Source: Climacteris rufus (taxonomy: Eukaryota > Chordata > Aves > Passeriformes > Climacteridae). From it: a stretch of 64,000 bases of DNA. The notes beneath the pieces were generated by a model. It was not told where the DNA came from. It saw nothing but the letters and a program-made list of their open reading frames with translations, and did no database searches. The stretch is from assembly GCA_013398175.1 (NCBI GenBank), contig VZRZ01004219.1:105948-169947 (forward strand), read 5' to 3'. Below, piece after piece: positions 26,201-38,700 of the stretch. Made by a program: the position numbers and the translations under genes. The first letter of the stretch is position 1, and every line of letters starts with the position of its first letter.

Positions 26201-27093
26201 GACAGATGTAGAGCAGGGGTTTCACGTGGAAATATCTTCTGTCCCTACAGTGCTTGCCTCAGAAACCAATGCTTCTGCAATTTCTTTCTCAGTTACTGAA
26301 ATACAATGTGTTCTCCCTCTCTTTAGTCCTGGCTGTGCTTAAGACACAATCTTTATTAATATAAAGAAAATAAGAACTGCTTTATCTTTTTGCTGCTCCA
26401 CAGTTCTGGTTAGTCTCTGCTGCATACATAAGACCCAGATAGAAGTCATTACATTATGAAACAACATATATATATAGTTTAGATTTTTTTAGGGGCCAGT
26501 ATGTCCAGGCCAGCATTTGTTTAATCCTTTTGCAGACAATCCTGACAAATGTTTTTTAGAACGTCTGTGCAGGTAGAACATAAGGAGACCTTTTTTCCTT
26601 CTAACAGGCACTAACCTTGACACTCTGAATGTATGGGGCAGGCAAAGTGAATGCAGGAAAGAAAAGTGTTCTCATATTCTCTCACACTGAGACTACAACA
26701 CTGGTAGAACAACATTCAATATATATTGCACAGACCTTGGAGATAACAGGATTATTATCCCATTTCAGCTTTTTAAACATAGCAGAGCTGTCATTCTTAA
26801 AACAAGGCAATAAAAATTAAATGGGTTACTTGAGCATCCACGTAAAAGACAGAAAGCTTTATGAGCAACAGCTGAAAAAAATGCACTTCCTCTGTCAGGG
26901 TCTGTCTATTACAGTCTGCATAATCTATTAACCTTGGACACTGCTAACTGCAGGAGCTGTTCTGTTACTCACAAAGGGCTGCAAGGATGCATTCCTTCAA
27001 CCTGATTACTGCCAGCTGTCATTTCTGCCACTGCCTCTCTCCAGCACTGTAACATTGGAACATACACAGTGCCAGGCTCAGCTTTAAAATGAG

Positions 27094-27185
27094 GAATCAT
27101 AGAATCACAGAATGGCTTGAGTTGGAAAGGACTTTTAAGATCATCTCATTCCAAACACTCTCCCATGGGCATGGACATTCTGCCT
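27094..27185 (-). mobile_element. CR1 LINE fragment, 3' end
   Basis: The plus strand begins with aatcatagaatcacagaatg and then a diverged copy of the well-known avian CR1 3' region, including the segments gttggaaaggac, agatcatct and ccatgggcatggac. The octamer-like ATTCTATG tail is at the left, so the element is in minus orientation, the same as RFX4. About 90 bp are recognisable before similarity fades. It is typical of 5'-truncated CR1 copies in birds. Confidence 0.8.
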
Positions 27186-29121
27186 TCGTCACTACACTGG
27201 GACCCATCACTCCTCATAGCATTCAGTATCAAACTGTGAACTTTGTATTTCCCAATTATTCCATCTAAAATCATCTATGATAGGCCAAAACAAATCAGGG
27301 GGAAAAAAATCTTATAAAGCATCTTATGTGTCTGTCTTCATGCAAAGAAATAAGGATGGAAGAAACCAGAGATGTCTGGAAACTTCTGAAGTAATTTTTT
27401 TTCTCTCTCCTGTGTTGTAATACTAGATTTTGCTCTGGGGGCAATAGGCAGAGGAGGGCTTTTAGAAGTCTCTTCTCTGGAATAATTTAAGTTTCTGCTT
27501 TCAAAAGGCATGATCATTTTGTCAGTGCACCTGACCTAGAGGGATGTTACTCTTCCTTGCTCTTGTTCCTGTTTGAAATAATTCTAGCCATTCTCCTAGA
27601 TCTTCACAGAATAATGAAATAAGATTAAATTAAGTTGCAACACAGCCATTGCACAATGCCAGAATGAGAAATGGATTCCAGGCTTTGCATTCCCTAGATC
27701 TAAGAGGTTCTAGAGAGATCCTACATACAGTGCAATAAATTCTCTTCCCTCTCAAAGCAATTCTTCATAACACCGCTTGGCTCTGTTTATGTCAATTCAG
27801 GTTTCACATCCTATGATCTAGACAGCATGCTTTTCTTTTATGAAGTCAGGTACAGAAGGTCTGTGTTTATTTACCAACTTCTATTGTAGTGTTTCAGCCT
27901 TAATCTTCTTTGCCATGGTAGCAGCAAAGAAGTCAGTGATAGCAAACATAACTATATTCTCAGAGAACTACACTTTCCTTATTCTCATTGCTATGAAACA
28001 CAAGCAGTACTGATGTCCTAAATCTTATAAATGTAAGATTTTTAGGCTCATTTGTCTTTGACCCTGTATTGTTCCAGCTGGATCATTCCAGGGTTCCCCC
28101 ATCTGCTTCAATGCTTTTCAAAACCCTGCTCTGAGACAGCCTGTTACTGCTAACACCTGTGTTAACAGGGACCTTCTGGCTCAAAGATGGCTTGGGCCTG
28201 GTTTAACATCACATTTTCTTGAGGAAATGGTCGAGAAAACTTGCACCAAGAAACATCCACTGATAGGAAAGAGCATACTCAAAGTAGGCCATTACAAAAT
28301 GCCACTCCTGTCTCAAATCCACCAAACCATCTAAAGAAAAGTAGAAGGGGTGTGGTTGTGTCAATACCTTCTCTACTCCTTTCTTGCCTACTTGCATGGC
28401 CAGGCGGGAAGACTTCAGTGTATAGGCTCAGTACTCCTGACCACAGATCTGTTGTCTGTTTGGATTCAATAACCTTCCCATTTTTCTCCATTTGCTTTCA
28501 TAATTTTTGGAATAGGGCATGGTCTAGCTGTAGGATAAGAACTTGTTTCTAGCACTGATATATTTAAACCGATACTGCAAAGCAAGGCAGAAAAGCCTGC
28601 TGGCCCTTTCTCTAATGTCTGTGCCCTGTTCTGCCTGCTATGGAGTTTAGATTCTGTGAGGAACTCCAGCTGAATTAGACCCTTCAGTGAAGCTTGTGAG
28701 ACCTCTCCTCACATTCATCTATGTACAACAATATTCTCCTTCAGCAGTTCCTCTGGCCAGATGGAATTCAGCCTAAGGCATGATCAAACAGATTACTGCA
28801 TCCCAACAAAACTGCAAATATCTACTGCTCTGACTCAGATCCTGAGCTGAGCTGCAGCCACTTTTCGTCCTGACTTGCTGAAGCCAAGCAGATCTAAAAC
28901 CCTGCACAACTCCCCCCGCTCTGTACTGGTGCCAGCACACTTACTGCCATGCCCCAGCATATCTGTGGGAAAAGGCTGGGTGCCAGCATCCTGCACTCTG
29001 GCAGACCCTGTGCTGTAAGCACAGCCTCTGGGATGTGTTGACAAGGCATGAGGTAAAGCAGCCCAGGGGCCACTCCACGCTTAAAGCCTAACTGGAAGCC
29101 AGATGCTTGACTAAAACTTCC

Positions 29122-29230
29122 ATAGATATATAAAATAGATATATAGATATATATATAGATATAGATATATAGATATATAGATATATAGATATAGATATAT
29201 AGATATATAGATATAATAGATATATATAAA
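29122..29230. repeat. ATAG/AT microsatellite (about 109 bp)
   Basis: The tract has interspersed AGATATAT and AGAT units. It creates artificial Ile/Tyr-rich open frames on the minus strand that are not genes. It is probably length-polymorphic. Confidence 0.92.
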
Positions 29231-32200
29231 ACTTTCCTTTCCATTGGGAAAGGAAAAGTCACTCCAGAGAAATTGATATGTCCTTGCTGGTTTTCTTACT
29301 CCCCAAGCACAAGGAGAAAAAGGCAAAAGTCAGCAATCTGCAATAATACAAGGGATCAGTGAAGCAGAGCCAAGGCAGCAAAGACCTTTCCAACTACACT
29401 GCAGGATCATGGCTACCCACACCAGCATAACTGCTTCTTTCTGCAGTACTTTTGTTATCATGGTCTCATCAGAGAAGCTTGGCCTAGAAGATTCTGAATT
29501 GTGAAGAAAAGTTGTACTGGTGTTAACTGTTCTTCAGTCAGGAATCTCAGCTGTTAAAAAGGGATGAAGGAAAAGGGACTGCCCAGATAGCACTGACAGA
29601 CTGATATCATTGTTCAATGCAACAAGAGAAACTACAACCTCAGACTGAGATTGATTTTTCCTCAGTTCTATTTTTGTATTCAATATTGTAGAAACTGCTC
29701 ATAATAAAGCAAGTGCTGTTTTAATCTATCAGAATAGAGCACTAAGAGTAAATTTGGCTTTGCTATACCAGTTACTATTGAGGCTACTTAGGAACAAACT
29801 GAGAGTAAAGAAATAAAACACACATCTTCAGCATCCCTTTTTGAACAATAGCAGGCAATTTCCTGATGTGTGCATTTCAATGCAAAGACAAATCAGCATG
29901 CAATCACATCACAATGTCATTGTCAAAGAGGTTTCAATAAAGGTCTTGTTTGTCCTTTTCAAACAGTAAAATCATATATATGATAGCATGAAACTGTAAA
30001 TCCTATTTATGCTAATCATGCTTGGAGCAGCAGTCCTGCCAGCAAAACTTCTAGGCATAGAGACAGTGCACTGTGATGAAAAAGGAATCTGGCTGCTACA
30101 GCTTGTACCTCCCTGGAGCAAAGTAAACTATTGGAAGAAAGGTTCTTTCTTAACCAATATTACAAGTCTATTGCGGACTTTGCCTTTTGTTTAGTGAAAT
30201 GCATTCACTGGAATCTAGTTTTCACTTGTAGCACAGCCAGACAGGGAGCAACAAAATTTGTGTGCATCCATGTTAAACCTCTTTAAGATGCCTGAGTGAT
30301 GTCAAGGAACCTCAGGCTGCGGGAGAATCACCTCGACAAATGTCAGCATCCTTCGTTTGCCTTTTCAAATACTAGTTTATTATTGCTTGTCAAAAGACAT
30401 GGCAGGAAAGCCCCCGAAGAAAAAAAAAAAAGAGGAAAATATTTATCCTCCAGGGGGCACATGGGAGTTGGGAAGAACTCGGGTTCATGAGGATGCCAAG
30501 AGGTTTCACCACGAGGCACTCAGTGTTCTGGGGGAGAGCTATGGCAGGGCCCGGCGGGGGACTTAGCTCTGCACAGAAAATTGAAAGCAGTGTACTGAGG
30601 GCACGGAGGACAGGAGAAATAGCTGCAGATGACGAAGATTACATCTTCAGGGGTCTTGATTGGGAAAACAAAGTACATACAGGGTCACAAAAGAAACAAG
30701 AACAAAAATCAGTGTTGAAAATAACTGCAAGAGAAGCTCAAAGACCTGCCAACCCAGCTAACAGCTGGGCAGTGTGGTAGAACCAGGAGAATCTTATGGC
30801 ACCACCCCTACACAATAGCTACGGAGGGCTTTGGAAACGCTCAGAACATTCCTGCCTTTTATCTGATTCGGTGGAGGCTCTAATTCAGAATGATTTAGCT
30901 TTTGCAATTAAACACAATGAGTAGTCAGAGTCATCAACCACCATAATTCTTAGTTCAGTGTGTTATCACCAGCATTTTATGTTACTCAGAAAAAAACCAA
31001 ACGTAACAAACATCTGCACTACCTTCCCTGCTGCAGGCACTGGCAGAAGTCTCAGTTGGAAACAGCCTCAAGTGCTCTGCAAACACCCAAGGTCCCGCAG
31101 CAGAGCCCAAGGCATTCCCAGCACAGGGCTCAGGGGCACAAGGCTGCCGTCTTTTTGAAGTGACCTCAGCAACAGGGCTTTCACTCCTTCTGCCTGAGAC
31201 CAATTCACAGTCTAAACACGTTCACTGTGAGAGAGCTCTTTCTCATATGCAACATTTAATTGTTTATAACTCAGTAACATACCTGCCCTGCCTCACTGTA
31301 CCTGTTTTCTCACTGGTTGCATGGAACATTTTTACTTACTCTGCTTCACTTTTGCATGAAATCAACATACAATATGCTTTGCTGCCTGCAGTAAGAGCAG
31401 AAGTTTAACACTAGAGTCTCCACCTAATGTTCAGCTGTAACCAGCAGTGACAGGGCCCTCCCTAGTCACTATTTAAGGTACGTACTCAGTTAAGCTATAT
31501 AAAAGAATGCTTGGTCCTTCTTTTGCAGACAAAAAAAACCAACACTGTAATGACAGACTAGGTAGCACAGCAGATTGGTAAATGCTGCTATAGATAAAAC
31601 TGCCTCTAATTTTCACGTTAATGGAGTAAAACACTAAAATCTTGACTAAAAAACTACAGCTGCCTTTGTCATAAGAACACATTAATAACCATATTAGAGC
31701 ATTCCTAGTACTATATATACTTTACATGGCTTAGTACAGGTTGCCTTTTTTTTTTCCTTTGCTCCTCTTGTTCCTTTAATGGCTATTAGTCGGGTTTCCT
31801 CAGAAAACAGTCTCTATTACTTTCTCTCTGTTAATCTTTCCATCCCTCAGACCAATTTTGGTTTCACTGAAGCAATATTACCAAATGTGTGAGGTCCAGT
31901 CCATGTCCTAGAAGTTTAATAGAAAACACTGTCTGGATTGTGTGGAGAACATACTAATGTTAATGCTGAGGACAAGACAGGGAAGAAATCTCAGTTTCAG
32001 CTGACTCATTTGTCCCTGCCTGACTGGACAACCATGAGCAGGAGGCAACCAGTCAACACTTCCATTGCTCTGAACCAGCCATCCCACATGCTCTTTCTTG
32101 CCCAGCTGTCAGCATGGAGGCGGGGAGAACAAATGAAACAGGCAAATACACAGACAGACATGAGGGAATCTAAAAACAATGTAGGAAGAAGGAGCAGCAG

Positions 32201-32652
32201 ATGTGTGAGAAAACTGGAAGAAGCAAGACCTTGATGTAGTGACTGGGACCTGGAAATAATTGACCCTATATCAGGGAAACATGGAGATATTCCAAAATAT
32301 TTAGGTAAGGCTATGAATTTAGGGAACATAGGAGATGGCAGGAAATCCTATTACTTCAGCAGTTGATGAATAAGTTTTCTCTTCTCTTTGTCATGCTCTG
32401 TTGTGGATATATTTCATGTACTTCAGGCTGAAGAAGCACACATGGGCTTAAGTGCTGCTTACAAAACCTTAAGCTGACGGGATCGCTTTCAGGCAAGTTT
32501 CATGTCTCCAGTGGTAGCTTTAAAGTGAAATCAACACTGTTCTATTAAGTGAGTTGTAACTGAGTATGTAACAATACAGAGGATGTTACTTGTTACAGTT
32601 TGGTTTAATGTGCTGCACTCCCAAGTCCCTTTCCAAAAACTACCAACTTGTT

Positions 32653-32670
32653 AAAAAAAAAAAAAAAAAA
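32653..32670. repeat. A18 homopolymer
   Basis: Eighteen A residues on the plus strand. No retroposed sequence was recognised immediately upstream, so a pseudogene tail is not supported. Confidence 0.7.
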
Positions 32671-33001
32671 GCCTAAATATTTAACATTGCCCACAGAGCT
32701 AAAGTTCAGAGATGAATTATAAATTCAATGTGGTCTACTGAAAGGCCAACTCTCTACAATCTCACAGAACAACTAGCTCCTTTCTCTGGAGGAGATGACA
32801 GCTGCAGGGCTCCTGATGTTTCCCAGTGAGGACAAACATATCTGGGGTGTCTGTTTCAGCAGCTAAGTGCAGAATGCCTTAAACAGCACTTATTTTCCTG
32901 CACTGCTTCAACTACCTCCAAGGCATTCATGCAACTCACCTTGCCAATGTGGTATTTAAGTCACAGGATAACAAATACTGGCTAAAACTTTATCTATGTA
33001 C

Positions 33002-33073
33002 CTGTTCCAAAGGAGAAGCTGACTGCAAGCTATTGATAGAATGGAGATATGCCTTGTAGCTCTTCCAATTCAT
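33002..33073 (-). other. Possible alternative first coding exon of RFX4 (speculative)
   Basis: On the minus strand an ATG at 33073 in acceptable context (G at -3) opens 24 codons, MNWKSYKAYLHSINSLQSAS followed by PLEQ. They end exactly at a plausible donor, AACAG|gtacat. The open frame continues upstream of the ATG with protein-like sequence to a possible acceptor (ccccag at about 33166). The phase at the donor is 0, which matches the phase-0 start of the exon at 23150-23211. RFX4 is known to use alternative first exons, but there is no homology support, and this may be a chance open frame. Confidence 0.2.
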
Positions 33074-34885
33074 TTCCTCAGCAGTAACAGCTTGGAAAGA
33101 ATCACTGGGGTCTGCAGATGGAGAAGCTGGTTTCACTTCAATATTTGTTCCACAGTTTTCTGGGGTTCCCAGACACAGCAGTGCAGAAGCACCAGTTCCC
33201 AGATGCAAAAGTAATGACCACCCAAAGTAGTAGTGTGAAACACTACTAGGATGATTATGTAGGGCTTCCTTCCTCGCCACAAAAAGGCAGAAGAAGTTTC
33301 ATGCATCACTGCTTCAGAACTCTATTGCAACTGAGAGGAAAACAGCTGGACCACAGCACATGAAAAACTCATTGGAATGTCATGATTTTTGGATGAAAGT
33401 CATAGTACCTGTCCTGCTAGGCCAAGAGACTCCTACCAATGAACAGGTGTATGTAGGAGGGGCAGGAGAGAAAGGGGATGAAGTATTAAAGAGTGTAACA
33501 AAACTGCCACATACTGAAAAAGAGTTAAATCCCCTGTAAATTCATGTTCTGATGGAATAATTCCAGAATATTTATACCTTACAATTTACAGAAGTTTTTA
33601 GCAGAAGCAGAAGTAGCATTGTGTAAATTTGAGCCATGTTCCAAATGTGTTAGTCTGCATGAAATCTGTTTCTTATTCTCCTGAATTGTTCCTAAATTGC
33701 ATGTTGCCACAATATTTATCACTTTATAGCAGTAATATATACAATGAACAACTTCATTCACACTTATGCAGTGTATTTAAACAGAAACCTAACACAGGAC
33801 CCACTGAGCTATGCAGGTCTTCAAGACACAACAAACACAGTAATGTTACAACATGGTACATTTTACTTTCCTTGCTGAACTGCCTGCCTAAAGATGCACT
33901 ATAGCAATGTCACCTCATTAAATACATTCTCCTCCTATTCTTTACACAGGCACTTACCCTAGGAACATTACTCCTTCTTCGAATATCCAGCACTTCTATA
34001 CAACAAATGTTGCAAACACTACAAGAGAACAGCTTGCAGGACAATTGGTTTCAGACTCATGTTTGCAAGCATTTCAAACATAGTGGCAAACTGTACACTT
34101 TGTTTTTTTCACAGCCTACGAGTTTTAAAGGCATTCTATAGTAGAATTTCAGTTTTAAATGTCATCCTGTTTTTCACTGAGAGGAAAACATCACCTGACC
34201 AGCAAATCCAAAACACAAACTTTACGTAACCTTCTAGCCAGCTATTAAAATCTGCTACTGGTTTAGAGCATGAGAGTTGTTCTCCTGACACCTGGATGAT
34301 GCACAGCTGGGACTGTGCTAGGAGTGCATCTCCACTGTGACTCTGGAGTTAACCACAGTGGCTCTTACTAGAGCAGGATTGGAAAGGGAAGCACAAGGAC
34401 TCACAGTGAAAAATAACTTGGCAGCCTGTACCTACAGGGCATACTAATGCTGGACTTTCTCATCTAGAGGCATTGTACTCCACCATGTGAATTTGTCACA
34501 TCATTTGCTATCGTTAATTCAGGGATCTCCATGTCATGTGTACAAGAATTGCACAGACATGCTCCAGAATTCAATAACTGATATTTTACCCTTCTGTGTT
34601 TAAAAATTATACATTTGTTTAAGCCATGCAGATCATAATGTAGGTGTGTTTACATTGGCTTGTATTCAACTTCCACCTCAGCTTTAACTGCCAATATTGT
34701 GTGCCATGTCACTGACAGCTAGGCTGGGGACTGAAGTACTCCGGAGCCTAGCCATGGTTAGAAATTTCCCCAACCAACAAAACAAATAAAATCTTAGCCT
34801 TTGTCCAATAACTTGAATTCACAAGAGATTTCATTCATATACCTCTGTCTTGAATGGCAAATGAAGATTTAATTCTTTTCAATAA

Positions 34886-34940
34886 TTCACCTGAATAATT
34901 CAATAAATTCACCTGAATAATTCAATTAATTCACCTGAAC
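34886..34940. repeat. 22-bp tandem repeat, 2.5 copies
   Basis: Units beginning TTCACCTGAATAATTCAAT start at 34886, 34908 and 34930. The array lies 41 bp inside the intron from the donor of the first DNA-binding-domain exon. Each unit carries a CACCTG E-box core. Confidence 0.85.
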
Positions 34941-34981
34941 TAGATGAGAGTTTAAGATGCCATACTGCTGTTCAGACTTAC

Positions 34982-35105
34982 CTTCCCAAAGCTGGCAGCA
35001 TTAACAGGTTGTGTGTCATTTTTCTCACAGAAGTCCAAGTAATGCATGTAGAGAGCACTTCGAGGAATGCAAACACCTTCTGCGATCTCGTAGTTCTCCT
35101 CCAGC
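34982..35105 (-). CDS. RFX4: RFX4 coding exon, winged-helix domain part 1
   Basis: This 124-nt exon encodes LEENYEIAEGVCIPRSALY through NAASFGK, the first half of the RFX winged-helix DNA-binding domain. The EGV-PRS-LY-HY and PVNAASFGK motifs are hallmarks of the family. The sequence ENYEIAEGVCIPRSALYMHY matches RFX4 rather than RFX1-3 or RFX6 as I recall them. The acceptor is cttttcaag|GCTGG and the donor GGGAAG|gtaagtc. It begins with 1 nt completing a Trp codon and ends in phase 0. A 22-bp tandem repeat lies about 40 bp past the donor. Confidence 0.98.
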
Positions 35106-36626
35106 CTTGAAAAGGAAATATCAAACAGAGAGAACTGCAAGTATGTTGGCTGTCCTGTATGGTAAAGAATATACAAATCTTCATCTTTTAAGATCAAATA
35201 TTCTGATTTCCTTTCGTCTACTAATTTTTTCTCCTTTGTTCCTAAGTGCTCCTTCCAATTCATTCCCATAATACCTACTTGCTTCATTTGGTTCATACTT
35301 GCTATCAAAACCATAGGCTGTGAGTTCTCAGCAATCTATTACACCCTAACAGCATCCTGCAGTAAACAACTACGAAACAACAAATGTTCACTGAGGGGAA
35401 GCATTCTCTCCTTCCTTACAGAACAGGTCATCTTTGGTTCATGACACTCTTTTCACTCTTGTCCAGCTGCAAAATTGCTTACCTCAAGGAAAGAGGTGTG
35501 GCTAAAGCAAGTTATTTGCAAATACTCAGGAGTGTTCTCTTATTTTACAGCGTTTTCATACTATTGTTTATGGGCAAAGTGAAAAAAAACCCCACAATCT
35601 GAATACATTGCTGTAAAAAACCCAGTGAAATAACATAATCTTCTACCTTTTAGAAACAATTATTATGCATTCACACATGCAAATATACAACTACAAAATT
35701 GTAAATTATATGCCAAATGTATGAGTAAGTATATTCTTCATCTTTAGAATCTGAAACTTGTCTCATTATAAATCTATAGATTAGAAGAAACATTTTCTTG
35801 AAATGCCACTTTTACGGCTGTTGATCCAAAAATGCTCAAGAGGTATTTACATACACACTTAACTTTCAACCATAATTAATATTGTCAGTGATGGTGTCAG
35901 TCATATGCATATATAGTTACATGTATGTTTGTCTGCTTTGCTGGGTAAGCGAAGAAGTTGGACATAGCTCCATCTTAAATCTATTAAAAAATTCATATGG
36001 ATACTCAAAAAACTCCAATTTTACAGCAAATAATAATTTGACAGCTGGAGAACACCTTCCAAGTATCTAGCTTCCCTCCTTCATTGCCTTTTTCAGGACC
36101 TACCTACCTTCCATTTCAGTTATCTTGATCATTTGTGACTGCAAACTATTTTAATAAGATATCCGGCTAGATGAATGGAATCAGTTTGTATGGGCAACAG
36201 CTATTCTTTCTTGGTTTCTACAGAAATATCATCATGGCATCTTTCCTCAATTTCATAGGGCTCTAACAAAACCTCCTTTCAAAACCTGGAGAGTTCGTTT
36301 GTATACTATGGCTGCTAATTGGAATGTCAGCTTCCGTGACCAAGACAGGACAGAAAGAAAAGCAGTTAATTATTTCTCTTCATATCTGATGAATTTTTCT
36401 CTTTTTCTTCTCTCTTTCACGGAGAGTCATTAGTCTGACACTGAACAATGCCCCATTATACCTGAACTTTTTTTTAATGATCAAAAACCCATCTTGCTCC
36501 ACTTCTTTTATTTTCCTGTCTTTTATTTAACAACTTTATCATATTTTGAATCCAGCTTCATTCTATGGTATTGTAGAAAGATAATGAACGCAATCTTCTA
36601 CCTAACAAATCATTACCAGTAATAAA

Positions 36627-36650
36627 ATATATATATATATATATATATAT
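36627..36650. repeat. (AT)12 microsatellite
   Basis: Twelve perfect AT units in the intron, probably polymorphic. Confidence 0.9.
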
Positions 36651-37364
36651 AAACATTTAAAATGTTGTAATAAAGCCATGTGAAATCCAGTAGTTCACAA
36701 TGAGACCTTTTGTGCCACTACAGCATAGGAATAAAGCACCTAAACCTTCCACACGAATGACAATTTTATCTGCCTCTATTACTGCTTCCCTTCTTATACA
36801 CTTACAAAGTTCTAGATTAAATGAGATTATTCTATATCAAAGTCAGGTCTGTAATGTTGTTACAGAGTTATTTTTATCTACCAAGACCATAGAACAATTG
36901 TGATGTTAACCACTGCTAATAATTTAAAGGATTCTAGAACAGATTAAATCTGATGCGGTATAACAGTGTCTCCTAATCTGGGGAGAATTCATTACCTAGT
37001 TATGCTTTACCTTCCTGTTTTTTGATTTTTTTTAGAAATGTTGGGGAAAATAGAATAGTTTTGTTGATTTTAGCTTTACAATACTGTTATTACCTACACT
37101 GTAAGGCAAGAAACTGCACGGGATTAGGTTGTCTGTACTCTGAATAATTTTGTGCTTGGGGAAGTAGACACACACACAGAATGAAGTAAAATAAGGTTTC
37201 ACACTTACATTTTGGTCAACCAGTTCACCAATGAAATAATCATGAACATTTTAGAGCCAAGGTGTGGCTTTACAGATCATGAGGAACACAGGAACATGAG
37301 ATAAGCACAGAATACTAAGTATTGCTATATTCATGCCTTAACAGTTAAATTCAAGCTTGTGCAG

Positions 37365-37418
37365 TTCCCTGAATTATGATGTATTTGGCAGTTTCCTCAA
37401 TTATGATGCATTTGGCAG
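37365..37418. repeat. 27-bp tandem duplication
   Basis: Two adjacent copies of a 27-bp unit containing AATTATGATG and ATTTGGCAG differ at about three positions. It is a small local duplication. Confidence 0.8.
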
Positions 37419-38117
37419 TAATGCTACATTTACCAGGCCTTTCACTTCATTTTGTGTCATCAATGAAATAAAACAAAAGCAACATTCCTGTTTCCAGGAA
37501 AAGGATATTTAGCTAGGCTGACAGTCATCCAGACATGATTCCTGGCTTCTTCAACTATCCTTCATCCTCCACATTTAAAATGTTCAACATATTTCACCTT
37601 TGGAGAGGCACAAACACGAAGGATGGGTCCCCACGGGATTGATATAATTTGCCCTTTTCAGCAGAATGCCAGGAAAGGAATAACTAATAAAGTTGATGGA
37701 AATACGAATTCATGTGACAAAATGAACATATTTCCTTTATGTCTTTGCTATACCTTCCCTAATGCTTTTTTCCTCCTCTTTTTCCTTGCAACTGACATTT
37801 CCTCAGTTTCTGTTACCCAACACTCCACTGCCTTCCTTAGCTGCAAATGACAGTAACACCCAACAGTGAAAACACAACCAGCTTTAATTTGGCAGACACC
37901 AGATGCTGCAGACAACTGAGGGGTTCCCATTTGCCAGAACAAGGGCAGTTGGCTACTGTATCCTGAAATCTGGTCAATAATTTACCTCACCCCTTCCACC
38001 TTTTGAATCAAGCCCAGAGATGCTTGTAAGAAGGCAGGACACATGCTTGCTCAAGGGACATTCAGATACATTTTTTTTTTCTTTCTTGACTAGGCAAATA
38101 CTTAATGTGAGGCCTGA

Positions 38118-38700
38118 TGTCCTGCTTTCAGCTGGAATAAGGTTAATTTTTTTTCTTAGTGGCTGGCACTGTGCTGTGTTTTGGGTTTAGTAGGAGACTA
38201 ATGTTGATAACACACTGATTATTGTGTTTAGTTATTGCTAAGTAGTGCTTACCCCAGGTCAAGGACTCCTCAGTCTCCCATGCTGTGCCAGCAAGGAGCT
38301 GCACAGGGAGCTGGGGGTGCACCTAACCAGGACAGCTGACCTGACCAGGCCAAAGGAATATTCCACACCATAGAACATCATGCCCAGGATATAAACTGGG
38401 AGGAGTTAGCTGTGAGGTGCCAATTGCTGCTCAGGTACTAGCTGGGCATTGGTCAGCTGGTGGTGAGCAATTGCATTCTGCATCACTTACTTTTTCTTGG
38501 ATTTTATTACTCTTTTTCCTTTTCATTAACATTATTACTATTATAATTAACTTACTTTATTTCTATTATTAATCTGGTCTTATCTCAGCCCAGGGGTTTT
38601 ACCTTTTTCCAGCTGTCTTCCACATCCCTGGTGAGCAGGGAAGGTGAAGGAGTGAGTGGCTGTGTGGTATTTAGTTGTTGGCTGGGGTTAAACTACCACA
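38118..38700 (+). mobile_element. Solo LTR of an avian endogenous retrovirus (ERVL-like, family name uncertain)
   Basis: The 583-bp element starts with TGTCCTG and ends with ACCACA, the TG...CA termini of an LTR. The sequence is recognisable as a widespread avian LTR: a cttagtggctggcactgtgc-type segment near the 5' end, a TATA box (tataaa, 38390-38395) with aactgggaggag after it, and the terminal segment ggctggggttaaac. The flanks cctga (38113-38117) and cttga (38701-38705) fit an imperfect 5-bp target duplication. No internal retroviral genes are present, so it is a solo LTR left by recombination. It lies antisense to RFX4 within an intron. Class III (ERVL) is inferred from the 5-bp duplication and remembered sequence. 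Confidence 0.85.

Larger units (their letters stand above)
23212..34981 (-). other. RFX4 intron (11.8 kb) within the DNA-binding-domain coding region
   Basis: This is the largest intron in the window and it splits the winged-helix domain. It carries a CR1 3' fragment (about 27.1 kb), an ATAG/AT microsatellite (29.1-29.2 kb), an A18 tract (32.65 kb), a possible alternative first exon (33.00-33.07 kb) and a 22-bp tandem repeat (34.89-34.94 kb). A 10-bp inverted repeat (TTTAAATGAT at 25211-25220, ATCATTTAAA at 25252-25261) also lies here. Other open frames look incidental. Confidence 0.85.

Noticed and set aside
28894..29326. Ile/Tyr-rich minus-strand open frames
   Set aside because: They are translations of the ATAG/AT microsatellite and not genes.
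30296..30780. Three overlapping plus-strand frames, one with a Lys-rich start (MAGKPPKKKKKEEN)
   Set aside because: No family recognised, no splice or polyadenylation support, and the Lys run comes from an A homopolymer. A decayed retrocopy is possible but not supported.
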